A stretch of DNA of 23,742 nt from assembly GCA_023400335.1 (NCBI GenBank), contig JAEXFF010000409.1, positions 1-23,742 of the forward strand, written 5' to 3'. A program made the position numbers and the translations under genes. Positions 16,116 through 23,742 of this stretch are shown here, one piece after another. This stretch comes from Bacteroidota bacterium. GTDB taxonomy: Bacteria > Bacteroidota > Bacteroidia > Bacteroidales > Marinifilaceae. The notes under the pieces are model-generated. The model was not told the DNA's origin, searched no databases, and saw nothing but the letters and a program-made list of their open reading frames with translations. Position 1 is the first letter of the stretch. Each line of letters opens with the position of its first letter.

Positions 16116-17699
16116 ATGATCCGAACAATATTGATGGTGTGTGTGCTATTATTCAGTACAGATCTTACTTTTGGACAATTGATTTGCCCTGAGGAGGTTC
16201 AGCCTATTCCCCTGCCTCTCCAGCCGCTTGTGTCCCCTCATTCTCTTTTCCCCAAAGATTTGTCGTATTTAAAACGGAAACTGAAAAATGCAGAAATAGA
16301 AAATCCGGCAATCCGCTATACCGTTCAATACCTTGAAAATAAGAAATATGCCGATAAGGAATTAAATAAAGCCTTAAATACATTGATTCAGTATGTGGAG
16401 AATGATTCCTTGAGGCGTATGGTCCATTATCTGCGGGATTATATACAAACTACCGGAGAAAAAGAAGAAGCTTTAAATAAAATACAGACAAAGCTGATGT
16501 TTGACAGTGTCGCTTTATATACAAGGCATGCCCATTTACTGACGACGGATTATCATACTTATATGAATTCTGATTTGTCTACTTTAGCCAATTATGTCCG
16601 TAACGATTCAAATTATATATGGTTAAAAGACATCAGCCGGGATTCAGTATTACTGGAAGTCCTGAATGTAGCGGACAGTTCTGTGCAGTTTTGGATCAAT
16701 AACGGGCGTACTGAATTCCATCGTTTCTGGGCCATTAATAAAACCGGAGACTCGATTGGTACCTGGATAGAAGCTGCACCTCCCGGTAATAATATACGGG
16801 TATATGTTGACGACAATGTTTACCAGGCTAAAATATATACAAAAGAGAACAACCCCCGGGAATTGAATTATCAGATGGGGAAAAAATATTTTGATATTCA
16901 CCAGATAAAACCGGGAAAATTACACCGTCGTTACTGGACTTATTATTCTGAAGTAGAATTGGCCATGGGACAAGGTTATCTGGCCAATTGGTCGAGCGGT
17001 GGTGAGAATTCCTTATCTGTCCTCAGTAATATCCGTTTTTTTGTCAACTACAATAAAAACAGAACCAGCTGGGAAAATTTTATGCATTACCGTCTGGGAT
17101 TTTTGAAAAGCGGAGATCAGGGTTTACGTAAGAATGAAGAAAAACTGGAATTGAATTCGAAATTAGGACATCAGGCTTTTAAAAACTGGTATTATACCAC
17201 CCAGTTAAATATCCAGACCATGATTTTCAATTCTTACGAGTATTCTGATAATGAAAAAACGTTGGTAGGAAACTTTATGAGTCCGGCCTATTTTACGCTT
17301 TCTTTGGGTCTTGATTACAAACCCAATGAGAATTTTTCCCTTTACCTCTCTCCCATTGCCGGAAAATGGACATACGTACGGGATACTTCCGGTATAGATC
17401 CTACACGTTACGGAGTAGACCTGGGGAAAAAATCCAAGGGGGATGCCGGTGCCCGGCTGGAATTGCGGAATAAATTCAATTTGTTTGAAGTAATAGATAT
17501 CCGGAATGAATTGATCTTATTCAGCAGTTATTACAATTCACAACAGGCTTTTACAGCTAATTGGCAAGTGCAGATCGATTTTAAAATAAACTATTTTATG
17601 CGGGCTTCGATATATACGAATGTCGTATACGATGAAAACTACTCCAAAAAAATGCAGTTTAAAGAAAACCTGAATCTGGGTGTTAATTTTAGATTTTAA
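16116..17699 (+). CDS. DUF3078 outer-membrane-type protein
   Basis: A 527-residue protein from ATG 16116; a TTG at 16092 is in frame, but the signal peptide (MIRTILMVCVLLFSTDLTFGQ) favours the ATG. The N-terminal half (about 40-270) is helical then mixed. The C-terminal half is a beta-barrel-like region starting YWTYYSEVELAMGQGYLANW and SSGGENSLSVLSNIRFFVNY, typical of DUF3078 in Bacteroidota, and ends in NLGVNFRF with a terminal Phe expected by the BAM machinery. The function of the family is not known to me. It starts 48 bases after the dehydrogenase gene and is followed after 3 bases by the NdpA-like gene. Confidence 0.82.
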   Translation: MIRTILMVCVLLFSTDLTFGQLICPEEVQPIPLPLQPLVSPHSLFPKDLSYLKRKLKNAEIENPAIRYTVQYLENKKYADKELNKALNTLIQYVENDSLRRMVHYLRDYIQTTGEKEEALNKIQTKLMFDSVALYTRHAHLLTTDYHTYMNSDLSTLANYVRNDSNYIWLKDISRDSVLLEVLNVADSSVQFWINNGRTEFHRFWAINKTGDSIGTWIEAAPPGNNIRVYVDDNVYQAKIYTKENNPRELNYQMGKKYFDIHQIKPGKLHRRYWTYYSEVELAMGQGYLANWSSGGENSLSVLSNIRFFVNYNKNRTSWENFMHYRLGFLKSGDQGLRKNEEKLELNSKLGHQAFKNWYYTTQLNIQTMIFNSYEYSDNEKTLVGNFMSPAYFTLSLGLDYKPNENFSLYLSPIAGKWTYVRDTSGIDPTRYGVDLGKKSKGDAGARLELRNKFNLFEVIDIRNELILFSSYYNSQQAFTANWQVQIDFKINYFMRASIYTNVVYDENYSKKMQFKENLNLGVNFRF

Positions 17700-17702
17700 A
17701 CT

Positions 17703-18749
17703 ATGATAAATTTTGATAATAGTGAAATCGGAAATATTGTGATCCACAAAGTTGGAAATAAATACGAAGGAGGTGAGCTGACAATTTCAGACAATTGTTT
17801 CCTGCCCGACGACCCTGATGTGATCAGCTTATTAAAAAACTATTTTCTGTCCCCGTTTAAAAAGGATGCCTTTTACAATTTTCTGCCTTACGGGGAAGAT
17901 TTGGGAAATAATCCTGTATATGCAGCTGTAAATACAATTTTTACTGATAACAGGGAATTTTATACCCAATCCGTAGCGATAGCCGAACAACTTTTTGAAC
18001 AATCTAACAATCCCAATATCAAATCCGGTGAGCTATATATCGTTTATTTCCGGAATTGTAATATTGAAGAAGGACTTTGCGATGCTGTCGGTATTTTTAA
18101 GTCGGAAAACAAAGATACTTTTTTAAAGATCATTCTGAACCAGAATACTTATCAGCTGAAAAGCGAATCGGGTATTAATATCCGGAAATTGGATAAGGCT
18201 TGCTTAATCTTCAATATCCATCCGGAATCTGGCTATAAAGTTTCCGTAATCGATAAAACCAATCTCAAGGAAGCTATTTACTGGACAAATGATTTTCTGG
18301 GCTTACAACCCGGTAATGACAGTTATTTTCAAACGTCGAATTACCTGAATTTATGTAAAGATTTTGTCAAAGATATTTACAATAATGAAAACGATGTCCC
18401 CCGTGCTGATCAAATTGATATGCTAAACCGTTCGCTCAACTTCTTTAAGGAGGCAGAAGTTTTCTCTGAGGACCGTTTTAAGGAAGAAGTTGTAAAAGAG
18501 CCGGAAGTTATCAATGCCTTTGAAAACTTTAAAAAACAATACGAAACTGAAAAAGAAATCCCTTTTCAGCAGACCTTTCCGGTATCTGACTATGCCGTAA
18601 AAGACGGGAAAAAATATTTCAGACATGTGCTGAAATTGGACAAAAATTTTCATGTGTATATCCACGGGCAACGGAAATATATTGAAAAAGGATACGATAC
18701 GGCCCGGGATATGAATTATTACAAGCTTTATTTCCGGGACGAAGAATGA
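17703..18749 (+). CDS. NdpA-like nucleoid-associated protein (37-kDa family)
   Basis: A 348-residue cytoplasmic protein with the family layout: an N-terminal GNIVIHKVGNKYEGGELTIS, a middle SGELYIVYFRNCNIEEGLCDAVGIFK, KLDKACLIFNIHPESG, and a C-terminal DGKKYFRHVLKLDKNFHVYI. This corresponds to the NA37/NdpA (YejK) family, found associated with the nucleoid. Its exact role is poorly known. It begins 3 bases after the DUF3078 stop and overlaps the mltG start by 4 bases (ATGA, 18746-18749), so it is translated from a shared transcript. Confidence 0.88.
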   Translation: MINFDNSEIGNIVIHKVGNKYEGGELTISDNCFLPDDPDVISLLKNYFLSPFKKDAFYNFLPYGEDLGNNPVYAAVNTIFTDNREFYTQSVAIAEQLFEQSNNPNIKSGELYIVYFRNCNIEEGLCDAVGIFKSENKDTFLKIILNQNTYQLKSESGINIRKLDKACLIFNIHPESGYKVSVIDKTNLKEAIYWTNDFLGLQPGNDSYFQTSNYLNLCKDFVKDIYNNENDVPRADQIDMLNRSLNFFKEAEVFSEDRFKEEVVKEPEVINAFENFKKQYETEKEIPFQQTFPVSDYAVKDGKKYFRHVLKLDKNFHVYIHGQRKYIEKGYDTARDMNYYKLYFRDEE

Positions 18750-19768
18750 AAAAAATAATCCGTATTGCACTCCTCTTGTTTGTGCTTGCAGGTATAGCCT
18801 GGGGAACAGCCTATTATTTTATATACTGGCCCAATACGCAGGTAAAAGATAAAGGAATTATCTATATTCAGGAAGGAGATTCTTTTGATACAGTGTTGGA
18901 AATCCTGCAAAGCAAAGGATATATAGAAAATATGTATACTCTTCGCAAGGTGGCCGGATGGAAAAAATATCCGGAACGGATAAAATCCGGACGATACCGG
19001 TTGCGGGACAGAATGAGCAACAATGCCCTGGTGAATTTATTGCGTTCGGGGAATCAGGAAGCCGTAAATTTTACTTTTAATAATGTCCGGACTTTCCAGC
19101 AGCTGGCCGGTATTGTTGACCGTCAATTGGAAATGGATTCGGTTGTTTTTCTGGAAGCTGTTCAAAATCCGGAAATAGCCAAGGAATTTGGATTTACTCC
19201 GGAAAATTTCAGGACGATGTTCCTGCCCAATACCTACCAAATATATTGGAACATTTCTCCTGCTGATTTTATTTCTAAAATGGCCGTAGAGTATAAAAGA
19301 TTCTGGAACTCTAGCCGTCAGGAAAAAGCAAAAAAGGCAGGGCTTTCTCCGGTAGAAGTAATCATTTTGGCTTCCATTGTGGAAGAAGAGACGGTAAAAC
19401 CGGAGGAATACCCTGTCATCGCCGGCGTTTATATCAACCGTATAAAAAAAGATATCCCTCTGGCCGCCTGTCCTACCCTTAAATATGCGTGGGGAGATTT
19501 TAGTTTGCAGAGGATATTGACAAAACATACAGAAATTGATTCTCCATACAATACTTATAAATACACAGGGCTTCCTCCTGGACCGGTTCGTATGCCTTCC
19601 ATACAGGTCATAGATGCCGTACTCAATTATCAGAAACACGACTATCTTTTTTTCTGTGCCAAAAGTGACTTTTCAGGGGAACATCATTTTTCGAGGACCT
19701 TGCGTCAGCATAACGAATATGCCCGTCAATATCACGAGGCTTTAAACAGGAGAAGGATCTATCATTGA
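18746..19768 (+). CDS. mltG: Endolytic murein transglycosylase MltG
   Basis: A 340-residue inner-membrane protein with one N-terminal transmembrane helix (about 4-28) and a periplasmic body. A LysM-like region (IIYIQEGDSFDTVLEIL, about 38-54) precedes the YceG catalytic domain. The catalytic Glu213 lies in ASIVEEET; NRIKKDIPLAACPTLKYAWG and YKYTGLPPGPV are the other signatures. MltG cleaves nascent glycan strands and sets glycan chain termination. The gene overlaps the NdpA-like gene by ATGA. A terminator is not evident in the 135 bases before rpsF. Confidence 0.95.
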   Translation: MKKIIRIALLLFVLAGIAWGTAYYFIYWPNTQVKDKGIIYIQEGDSFDTVLEILQSKGYIENMYTLRKVAGWKKYPERIKSGRYRLRDRMSNNALVNLLRSGNQEAVNFTFNNVRTFQQLAGIVDRQLEMDSVVFLEAVQNPEIAKEFGFTPENFRTMFLPNTYQIYWNISPADFISKMAVEYKRFWNSSRQEKAKKAGLSPVEVIILASIVEEETVKPEEYPVIAGVYINRIKKDIPLAACPTLKYAWGDFSLQRILTKHTEIDSPYNTYKYTGLPPGPVRMPSIQVIDAVLNYQKHDYLFFCAKSDFSGEHHFSRTLRQHNEYARQYHEALNRRRIYH

Positions 19769-19835
19769 ATGTCCCGGATTTCTTCCCGAAGTCGTCCTGG
19801 CGAGGGGGTGCAAAGAATATAAATCAAAAATAATT

Positions 19836-19865
19836 TTTGCAATTCATACAAAAACATTATCTTTG
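19836..19865 (+). promoter_or_regulatory. Promoter of the rpsF-rpsR-rplI operon
   Basis: TTTG at 19836-19839 and TATCTTTG at 19858-19865 are separated by 18 bases, a near-ideal Bacteroidota promoter. The leader before the rpsF ATG at 19904 is about 30 bases and AT-rich. A classical S6:S18 leader hairpin was not recognised. Confidence 0.8.
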
Positions 19866-19903
19866 CGCCGATAAAATAATTTTGTACTAATAATCAATTA
19901 ATT

Positions 19904-20254
19904 ATGTTGAATCATTACGAGACCGTTTTCATTACAACTCCCGTTTTATCTGAAATACAGATAAAGGAAGCGGTAGAAAAGTTCAAGAGTACCATTACGG
20001 AAAATGGAGGTACGATTGAACATGAGGAGGCATGGGGCCTTCGGAAGCTGGCTTATCCGATCCAGAAGAAAACTACCGGATTTTATAATTTACTCCAATT
20101 TGAGGCAGAAGGGGCCTTGGTAGATAAGCTGGAAACGGCTTACCGCCGGGATGAAAGAGTTATTCGTTTTCTGACCTTCAGATTAGACAAGTATGCATAT
20201 GAGTATGCTTTAAAGAGAAGAAGTAAAAACCAAGAAAAAAAAGAGGAGAAATAA
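19904..20254 (+). CDS. rpsF: 30S ribosomal protein bS6
   Basis: A 116-residue protein with the family pattern [20 protein letters not shown], a middle [20 protein letters not shown], and [21 protein letters not shown], followed by a basic/acidic tail [13 protein letters not shown]. It binds 16S rRNA as a dimer with bS18 on the platform. rpsR follows after 3 bases; the ssb gene found between them in many bacteria is absent, as is usual in this phylum. Confidence 0.97.
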   Translation: MLNHYETVFITTPVLSEIQIKEAVEKFKSTITENGGTIEHEEAWGLRKLAYPIQKKTTGFYNLLQFEAEGALVDKLETAYRRDERVIRFLTFRLDKYAYEYALKRRSKNQEKKEEK

Positions 20255-20257
20255 GCC

Positions 20258-20527
20258 ATGGCACAGAATGAAAGTGAAATCAGATATTTAACTCCGCCTT
20301 CAGTAGAAGTTAAAAAGAAAAAATACTGCCGTTTTTTAAAGAGCAGAATTAAATTTATCGATTACAAGGATCCTGAATTCCTGAAAAAATTTTTGAATGA
20401 ACAAGGAAAAATCCTTCCCAGAAGAATTACCGGAACTTCTCTGAAATACCAAAGGAAAGTGGCTACCGCAGTGAAAAGAGCGAGACATCTTGCTTTATTG
20501 CCTTATGTAACCGATTTGATGAAATAA
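20258..20527 (+). CDS. rpsR: 30S ribosomal protein bS18
   Basis: An 89-residue protein with [40 protein letters not shown] and [19 protein letters not shown], all standard for bS18. The N-terminal 15 residues ([15 protein letters not shown]) are longer than in E. coli. It sits in the middle of the three-gene operon. In Bacteroidota ribosomes bS18 and bS6, with bS21, have been reported to cover the anti-Shine-Dalgarno end of 16S rRNA. Confidence 0.97.
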   Translation: MAQNESEIRYLTPPSVEVKKKKYCRFLKSRIKFIDYKDPEFLKKFLNEQGKILPRRITGTSLKYQRKVATAVKRARHLALLPYVTDLMK

Positions 20528-20534
20528 TTTAAGG

Positions 20535-20542
20535 AAGGAGGA
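20535..20542 (+). promoter_or_regulatory. Strong Shine-Dalgarno sequence before rplI
   Basis: AAGGAGGA lies 4 bases before the ATG at 20547 (5 bases from the last G of AGGAGG). Most starts in this window have only A-rich leaders, as is normal for Bacteroidota, so a nearly perfect anti-SD complement here stands out. Confidence 0.75.
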
Positions 20543-20546
20543 CAAA

Positions 20547-20987
20547 ATGCAGATTATATTATTAACAGATATAGCAAACTTAGGTCATAAGGACGACATA
20601 ATTAACGTAAAGCCGGGTTATGGTCGGAACTACCTTATCCCCCAGGGATATGCTATCCTAGCAACCGAATCGGCTAAAAAAATTGTAGCTGAGAATACCA
20701 AACAAAGAGCACATAAAGAAGCCAAACTGAGAGCAGAAGCTCAGGAATTGGCTACGAAACTCGAAACTTTGAAATTGACAATTGGGGCTAAGACCAGTAG
20801 TACAGGTAAAATTTTCGGTTCTGTTAACAGCATCATGATCGCTGAAGCTTTACAAGCCCAGGGATATGAAATCGACAGAAAGAAAATCATGCTGAAAGAT
20901 ATCAAAGAAGTGGGAACCTATTCAGCTGTTATTAAACTTCACAGAGATGTGAAAGTGAATGTTGAATTCGAAGTGGTTTCTGAATAA
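20547..20987 (+). CDS. rplI: 50S ribosomal protein bL9
   Basis: A 146-residue protein with the bL9 start MQIILLTDIANLGHKDDIIN, the signature GYGRNYLIPQGYAILAT (about 24-40), a long connecting helix (42-75) and the C-terminal domain with GKIFGSVNSIMIAEALQAQG. bL9 binds 23S rRNA near the L1 stalk base. It is the last gene of the operon and is followed by a strong terminator about 50 bases downstream. Confidence 0.97.
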   Translation: MQIILLTDIANLGHKDDIINVKPGYGRNYLIPQGYAILATESAKKIVAENTKQRAHKEAKLRAEAQELATKLETLKLTIGAKTSSTGKIFGSVNSIMIAEALQAQGYEIDRKKIMLKDIKEVGTYSAVIKLHRDVKVNVEFEVVSE

Positions 20988-21039
20988 TTAAATTGAGTCA
21001 TTAACAAGACTTAAACGTATTTCCAAACATATCCAAACA

Positions 21040-21067
21040 AAAAGCATCCGTCAAAGGATGCTTTTTT
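21040..21067 (+). terminator. Intrinsic terminator after rplI
   Basis: The 10-bp stem AAAAGCATCC/GGATGCTTTT has a 6-base loop and runs into six T. The A-tract on the left makes it potentially active in both directions, although the next gene reads the same way. Confidence 0.9.
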
Positions 21068-21084
21068 ATTGCCGTAATTTTCAC

Positions 21085-21092
21085 TATCTTTG
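21085..21092 (+). promoter_or_regulatory. -7 element of uvrA
   Basis: TATCTTTG fits TAnnTTTG; the -33 position, 19 bases upstream, falls on the T-tract of the rplI terminator (TTTT instead of TTTG). Transcription would start near 21099, making the in-frame ATG at 21100 almost leaderless and favouring the ATG at 21157. Confidence 0.5.
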
Positions 21093-21156
21093 TAAACTGA
21101 TGTACCTTTTCAGAAGAAGAAAAGGAAGAAGGTGTTGCAACAGATTGGTTATTGAA

Positions 21157-23742
21157 ATGGAAAAGGAAAAACAATATATAGAGCTGAAGGGAGTCCGGGT
21201 ACATAATCTGAAAAATATCGATTTAAAAATTGAGCTAAATAAATTGATTGTGATTACCGGCGTATCGGGTAGTGGAAAATCATCTCTGGCATTTGATACA
21301 TTGTATGCGGAAGGCCAACGAAGATATGTTGAGAGTCTGTCGGCTTATGCAAGACAGTTTTTAGGGAGATTAAATAAACCGGAATGTGATTATATCAAAG
21401 GCATTCCACCAGCTGTGGCGATTGAACAAAAGGTAAATACCTCCAATCCCCGTTCTACAGTAGGAACTTCTACAGAAATATATGATTATATAAAATTGCT
21501 TTATGCACGGGCGGGGCAAACTTTTTCTCCGGTATCCGGTACAATTGTGCAACGGGATTCGGTTGACAGTATTTGTACTTATATTTTGGAGGGACACGAG
21601 GGGAAAACTGTCATCATTATGGCCCGACCGGAAAAACTGCAGGAAAAAGAGAATCTATCTCTCTTGTTGAATCAGGGGTTTAGCAGAATCAAGTGCGGAG
21701 ATCAGTTTTTACGGATTAACGATGTAATTGATAATCCTTCTCTGTTAGACACTAAGGAAGAAATTTATCTGGTAGTAGACCGGATTTCCATCAATTCGGA
21801 AAGGGATACCCAATCCCGCATTTCTGAGTCAGTGGAAACGGCTCTCTATGAAGGTAACGGAGAGTGTCTTATCGAAATAGACGGAATACTGCGGTCTTTT
21901 TCAAACCGGTTTGAAGCCGACGGAATGACGTTTCAGATTCCTTCTGTCAATATGTTTAGTTTTAATTCTCCCATAGGTGCTTGTCCAAAGTGTGAAGGTT
22001 ATGGCAGAGTATTGGGAATAGATGAGGATTTAGTTGTCCCCAACAAAGCCCTGAGTGTGTATGAGGATGCCGTCATGTGCTGGCGCGGGGAAGTGATGAG
22101 CGAATGGAAGCGGGATCTTCTCCAAAACGCTCATTATGTGAAATTTCCCGTACATACCCCTTATTACGAATTAACTTCAGAGGAGAAAAAACTGCTTTGG
22201 AACGGTTGCCGGTATTTTCACGGAATCTACGATTTTTTTACTTATCTGGAATCCAAAAAATACAAGATTCAGAACCGGGTAATGATTGCCAGGTATACCG
22301 GCAAAACAAAATGTCCGGATTGTAATGGTACGCGCTTAAAACCGGAAGCTACTTATGTAAAAATTGACGGAAAATCCGTACCGGAGCTGGTCGAAATGCC
22401 TGTAGATGAGCTGAAGCAATTTTTCGATCATTTGACTTTAACCGATTATCAGCAAAAAGTAGCGGAACGGATATTGCCGGATATTCGCAGCCGTCTTGAA
22501 TTTTTACAGGAAGTCGGATTAGGTTATCTGACCTTAAATCGTCTCTCTTCTTCTCTTTCCGGAGGGGAATCCCAGCGCATCAATCTGGCAACTTCTTTGG
22601 GGTCTGCACTGGTCGGTTCCCTTTATATACTGGATGAACCCAGTATAGGTCTGCATTCCAGGGATACAGAACAGCTGATAAAAGTCCTGAAAAGATTGAG
22701 GGATCTCGGAAATACGGTTATCGTGGTAGAGCATGATGAAGATATTATCCGGGCTGCAGATGAAATTATAGACATCGGTCCTTATGCCGGCAGACTTGGC
22801 GGAGAAGTCGTATTTCAGGGAAATATGGAAGATATGAAAAAAGCCCGTACCCTGACGGCGGGTTATATCTATGGCAAAGAGCATATTGAAGTCCCTAAAC
22901 AACGTCGTTCTTTTTCCCGGAAGATTACGATCACAGGGGCTACGGAAAATAATCTGAAGAATATTTCTGTGGACATTCCTTTAGGGGTAATGACTGCAGT
23001 AACGGGTGTTAGCGGGTCGGGAAAGAGTACACTAATCAAGAATATACTGGTCCCGGCCCTACAAAAATACTATGGAGATTATTCGGACCGGACCGGCAGT
23101 TTTGATCAATTATTAGGGGATTTAAAAGCTTTGTCAGCAGTAGAATTTATAGATCAGAATCCAATAGGGAAATCGACCCGTTCCAATCCGGTTACTTATG
23201 TCAAAGCCTGGGACGATATCCGTAAAATATTTGCAGATCAGAAATTATCGAAACAACAGGGTTTTAAACCTTCCCATTTTTCTTTTAATGTACCCGGCGG
23301 ACGTTGTGAAGAATGCCAGGGCGAAGGGATTATCAAAGTCGAAATGCAATTTATGGCCGACGTATATCTGGAATGCGAACATTGTAAAGGGCAGCGTTTT
23401 AAAGAAGATGTACTGGAAGTCAAATACAAGGAAAAAAATATATTTGAGGTACTGGAAATGACCGTTAATCAGGCTGTTGAATTCTTTTCTACCGGAAATT
23501 CTCATAGCGAACGGAGCATTGTGGAAAAGTTGCAAAGACTGGTAGACGTGGGCCTGGGATATGTCAAACTGGGACAATCTTCCAGTACGCTGAGCGGAGG
23601 TGAAAGCCAGCGGGTAAAGCTGGCCTACCACCTGAGCCGGGAAAATCCCGAACCTACCTTATTTGTATTTGATGAACCGACGACCGGTTTACATTTCCAC
23701 GATATCCACAAGTTGATGGATTCTTTAAATGCTCTCCTGGAC
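21157..23742 (+). CDS. uvrA: Excinuclease ABC subunit A (3' end outside the window)
   Basis: The frame runs open to the right edge, giving 862 residues of an expected 930-950. Start ATG 21157 gives MEKEKQYIELKGVRVHNLKN, the usual UvrA N-terminus; an in-frame ATG at 21100 would add an Arg-rich 19-residue stretch and is unlikely. Walker A motifs lie at 35-42 and 617-624 (GVSGSGKS), ABC signatures in LSSSLSGGESQRINLA and STLSGGESQRVKLA, and Walker B in YILDEP and FVFDEP. Zinc-module cysteines are C276/C279 with C386/C389, and C717/C720 with C740/C743. Where many UvrA proteins have a Cys pair just after LLYARxG, this one has SPVSG (124-128). UvrA dimers find DNA damage and load UvrB in nucleotide excision repair. 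Bacteroidota often have two uvrA genes; which paralogue this is cannot be settled here. Confidence 0.95.
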   Translation, partial: MEKEKQYIELKGVRVHNLKNIDLKIELNKLIVITGVSGSGKSSLAFDTLYAEGQRRYVESLSAYARQFLGRLNKPECDYIKGIPPAVAIEQKVNTSNPRSTVGTSTEIYDYIKLLYARAGQTFSPVSGTIVQRDSVDSICTYILEGHEGKTVIIMARPEKLQEKENLSLLLNQGFSRIKCGDQFLRINDVIDNPSLLDTKEEIYLVVDRISINSERDTQSRISESVETALYEGNGECLIEIDGILRSFSNRFEADGMTFQIPSVNMFSFNSPIGACPKCEGYGRVLGIDEDLVVPNKALSVYEDAVMCWRGEVMSEWKRDLLQNAHYVKFPVHTPYYELTSEEKKLLWNGCRYFHGIYDFFTYLESKKYKIQNRVMIARYTGKTKCPDCNGTRLKPEATYVKIDGKSVPELVEMPVDELKQFFDHLTLTDYQQKVAERILPDIRSRLEFLQEVGLGYLTLNRLSSSLSGGESQRINLATSLGSALVGSLYILDEPSIGLHSRDTEQLIKVLKRLRDLGNTVIVVEHDEDIIRAADEIIDIGPYAGRLGGEVVFQGNMEDMKKARTLTAGYIYGKEHIEVPKQRRSFSRKITITGATENNLKNISVDIPLGVMTAVTGVSGSGKSTLIKNILVPALQKYYGDYSDRTGSFDQLLGDLKALSAVEFIDQNPIGKSTRSNPVTYVKAWDDIRKIFADQKLSKQQGFKPSHFSFNVPGGRCEECQGEGIIKVEMQFMADVYLECEHCKGQRFKEDVLEVKYKEKNIFEVLEMTVNQAVEFFSTGNSHSERSIVEKLQRLVDVGLGYVKLGQSSSTLSGGESQRVKLAYHLSRENPEPTLFVFDEPTTGLHFHDIHKLMDSLNALLD

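Noticed and set aside
19880..19896. A partial match to the 17-bp PerR-type repeat in the rpsF leader (TTTGTACTAATAATCAA)
   Set aside because: Only the left half agrees and the palindrome is lost, as expected by chance in AT-rich DNA.

Overview
The window looks like a chromosomal stretch of an anaerobic member of the Bacteroidota, most likely order Bacteroidales. The evidence is a TonB-dependent receptor paired with a surface-type lipoprotein, a DUF3078 outer-membrane protein, an NdpA-like gene next to mltG, an rpsF-rpsR-rplI operon without ssb, A/T-rich leaders mostly lacking Shine-Dalgarno sequences, and repeated TAnnTTTG boxes (the Bacteroidota -7 promoter element) upstream of genes. The rubrerythrin and the Fur/PerR-type regulator fit an anaerobe that must cope with peroxide. 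I cannot fix the genus; Odoribacter or Butyricimonas-like relatives are a guess.

Layout. (1) 1-1980, + strand: a GC-richer redox cluster holding the tail of a flavodoxin-like reductase gene, a secreted protein with two carboxymuconolactone decarboxylase domains fused to a monooxygenase-like domain, and a decayed aldo/keto reductase gene. A 21-bp perfect inverted repeat around a 98-bp core (1995-2134) sits where the composition drops. (2) 5501-2200, - strand: a small membrane protein with a C-terminal LRAPP motif, a hairpin, a TonB-dependent receptor and a lipoprotein, read as an uptake locus of unknown substrate. (3) 5621-6639, + strand: a PerR-like repressor and a reverse rubrerythrin, behind a promoter that carries two adjacent 17-bp operator-like repeats. 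(4) 6648-6818: a second long imperfect inverted repeat. (5) 6911-9594: a translationally coupled MoxR-type AAA+ ATPase and a protein joining an HExxH...E zincin-like motif to a CobT-like VWA domain. This is the least understood module of the window. (6) 9550-10281, - strand: an RsmI-like methyltransferase overlapping the previous gene tail to tail. It is divergent from a PhnP-like metallo-hydrolase (10447-11208), followed by gyrA and a secreted TPR protein closed by a clear terminator (15099-15125). (7) 15258-19768: a tight four-gene run of short-chain dehydrogenase, DUF3078 protein, NdpA-like nucleoid-associated protein and MltG. (8) 19904-20987: rpsF-rpsR-rplI with a textbook promoter and terminator. 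(9) 21157 to the right edge: uvrA, cut by the window.

Most of 9.5-23.7 kb is ordinary housekeeping DNA. The accessory or unusual material lies between 1 and 9.6 kb: the decayed redox cluster, two repeat-bounded intergenic elements, the LRAPP/TonB/lipoprotein unit, the tandem operators and the ATPase/zincin-VWA pair. No CRISPR array, rRNA, tRNA or intact transposase was seen.
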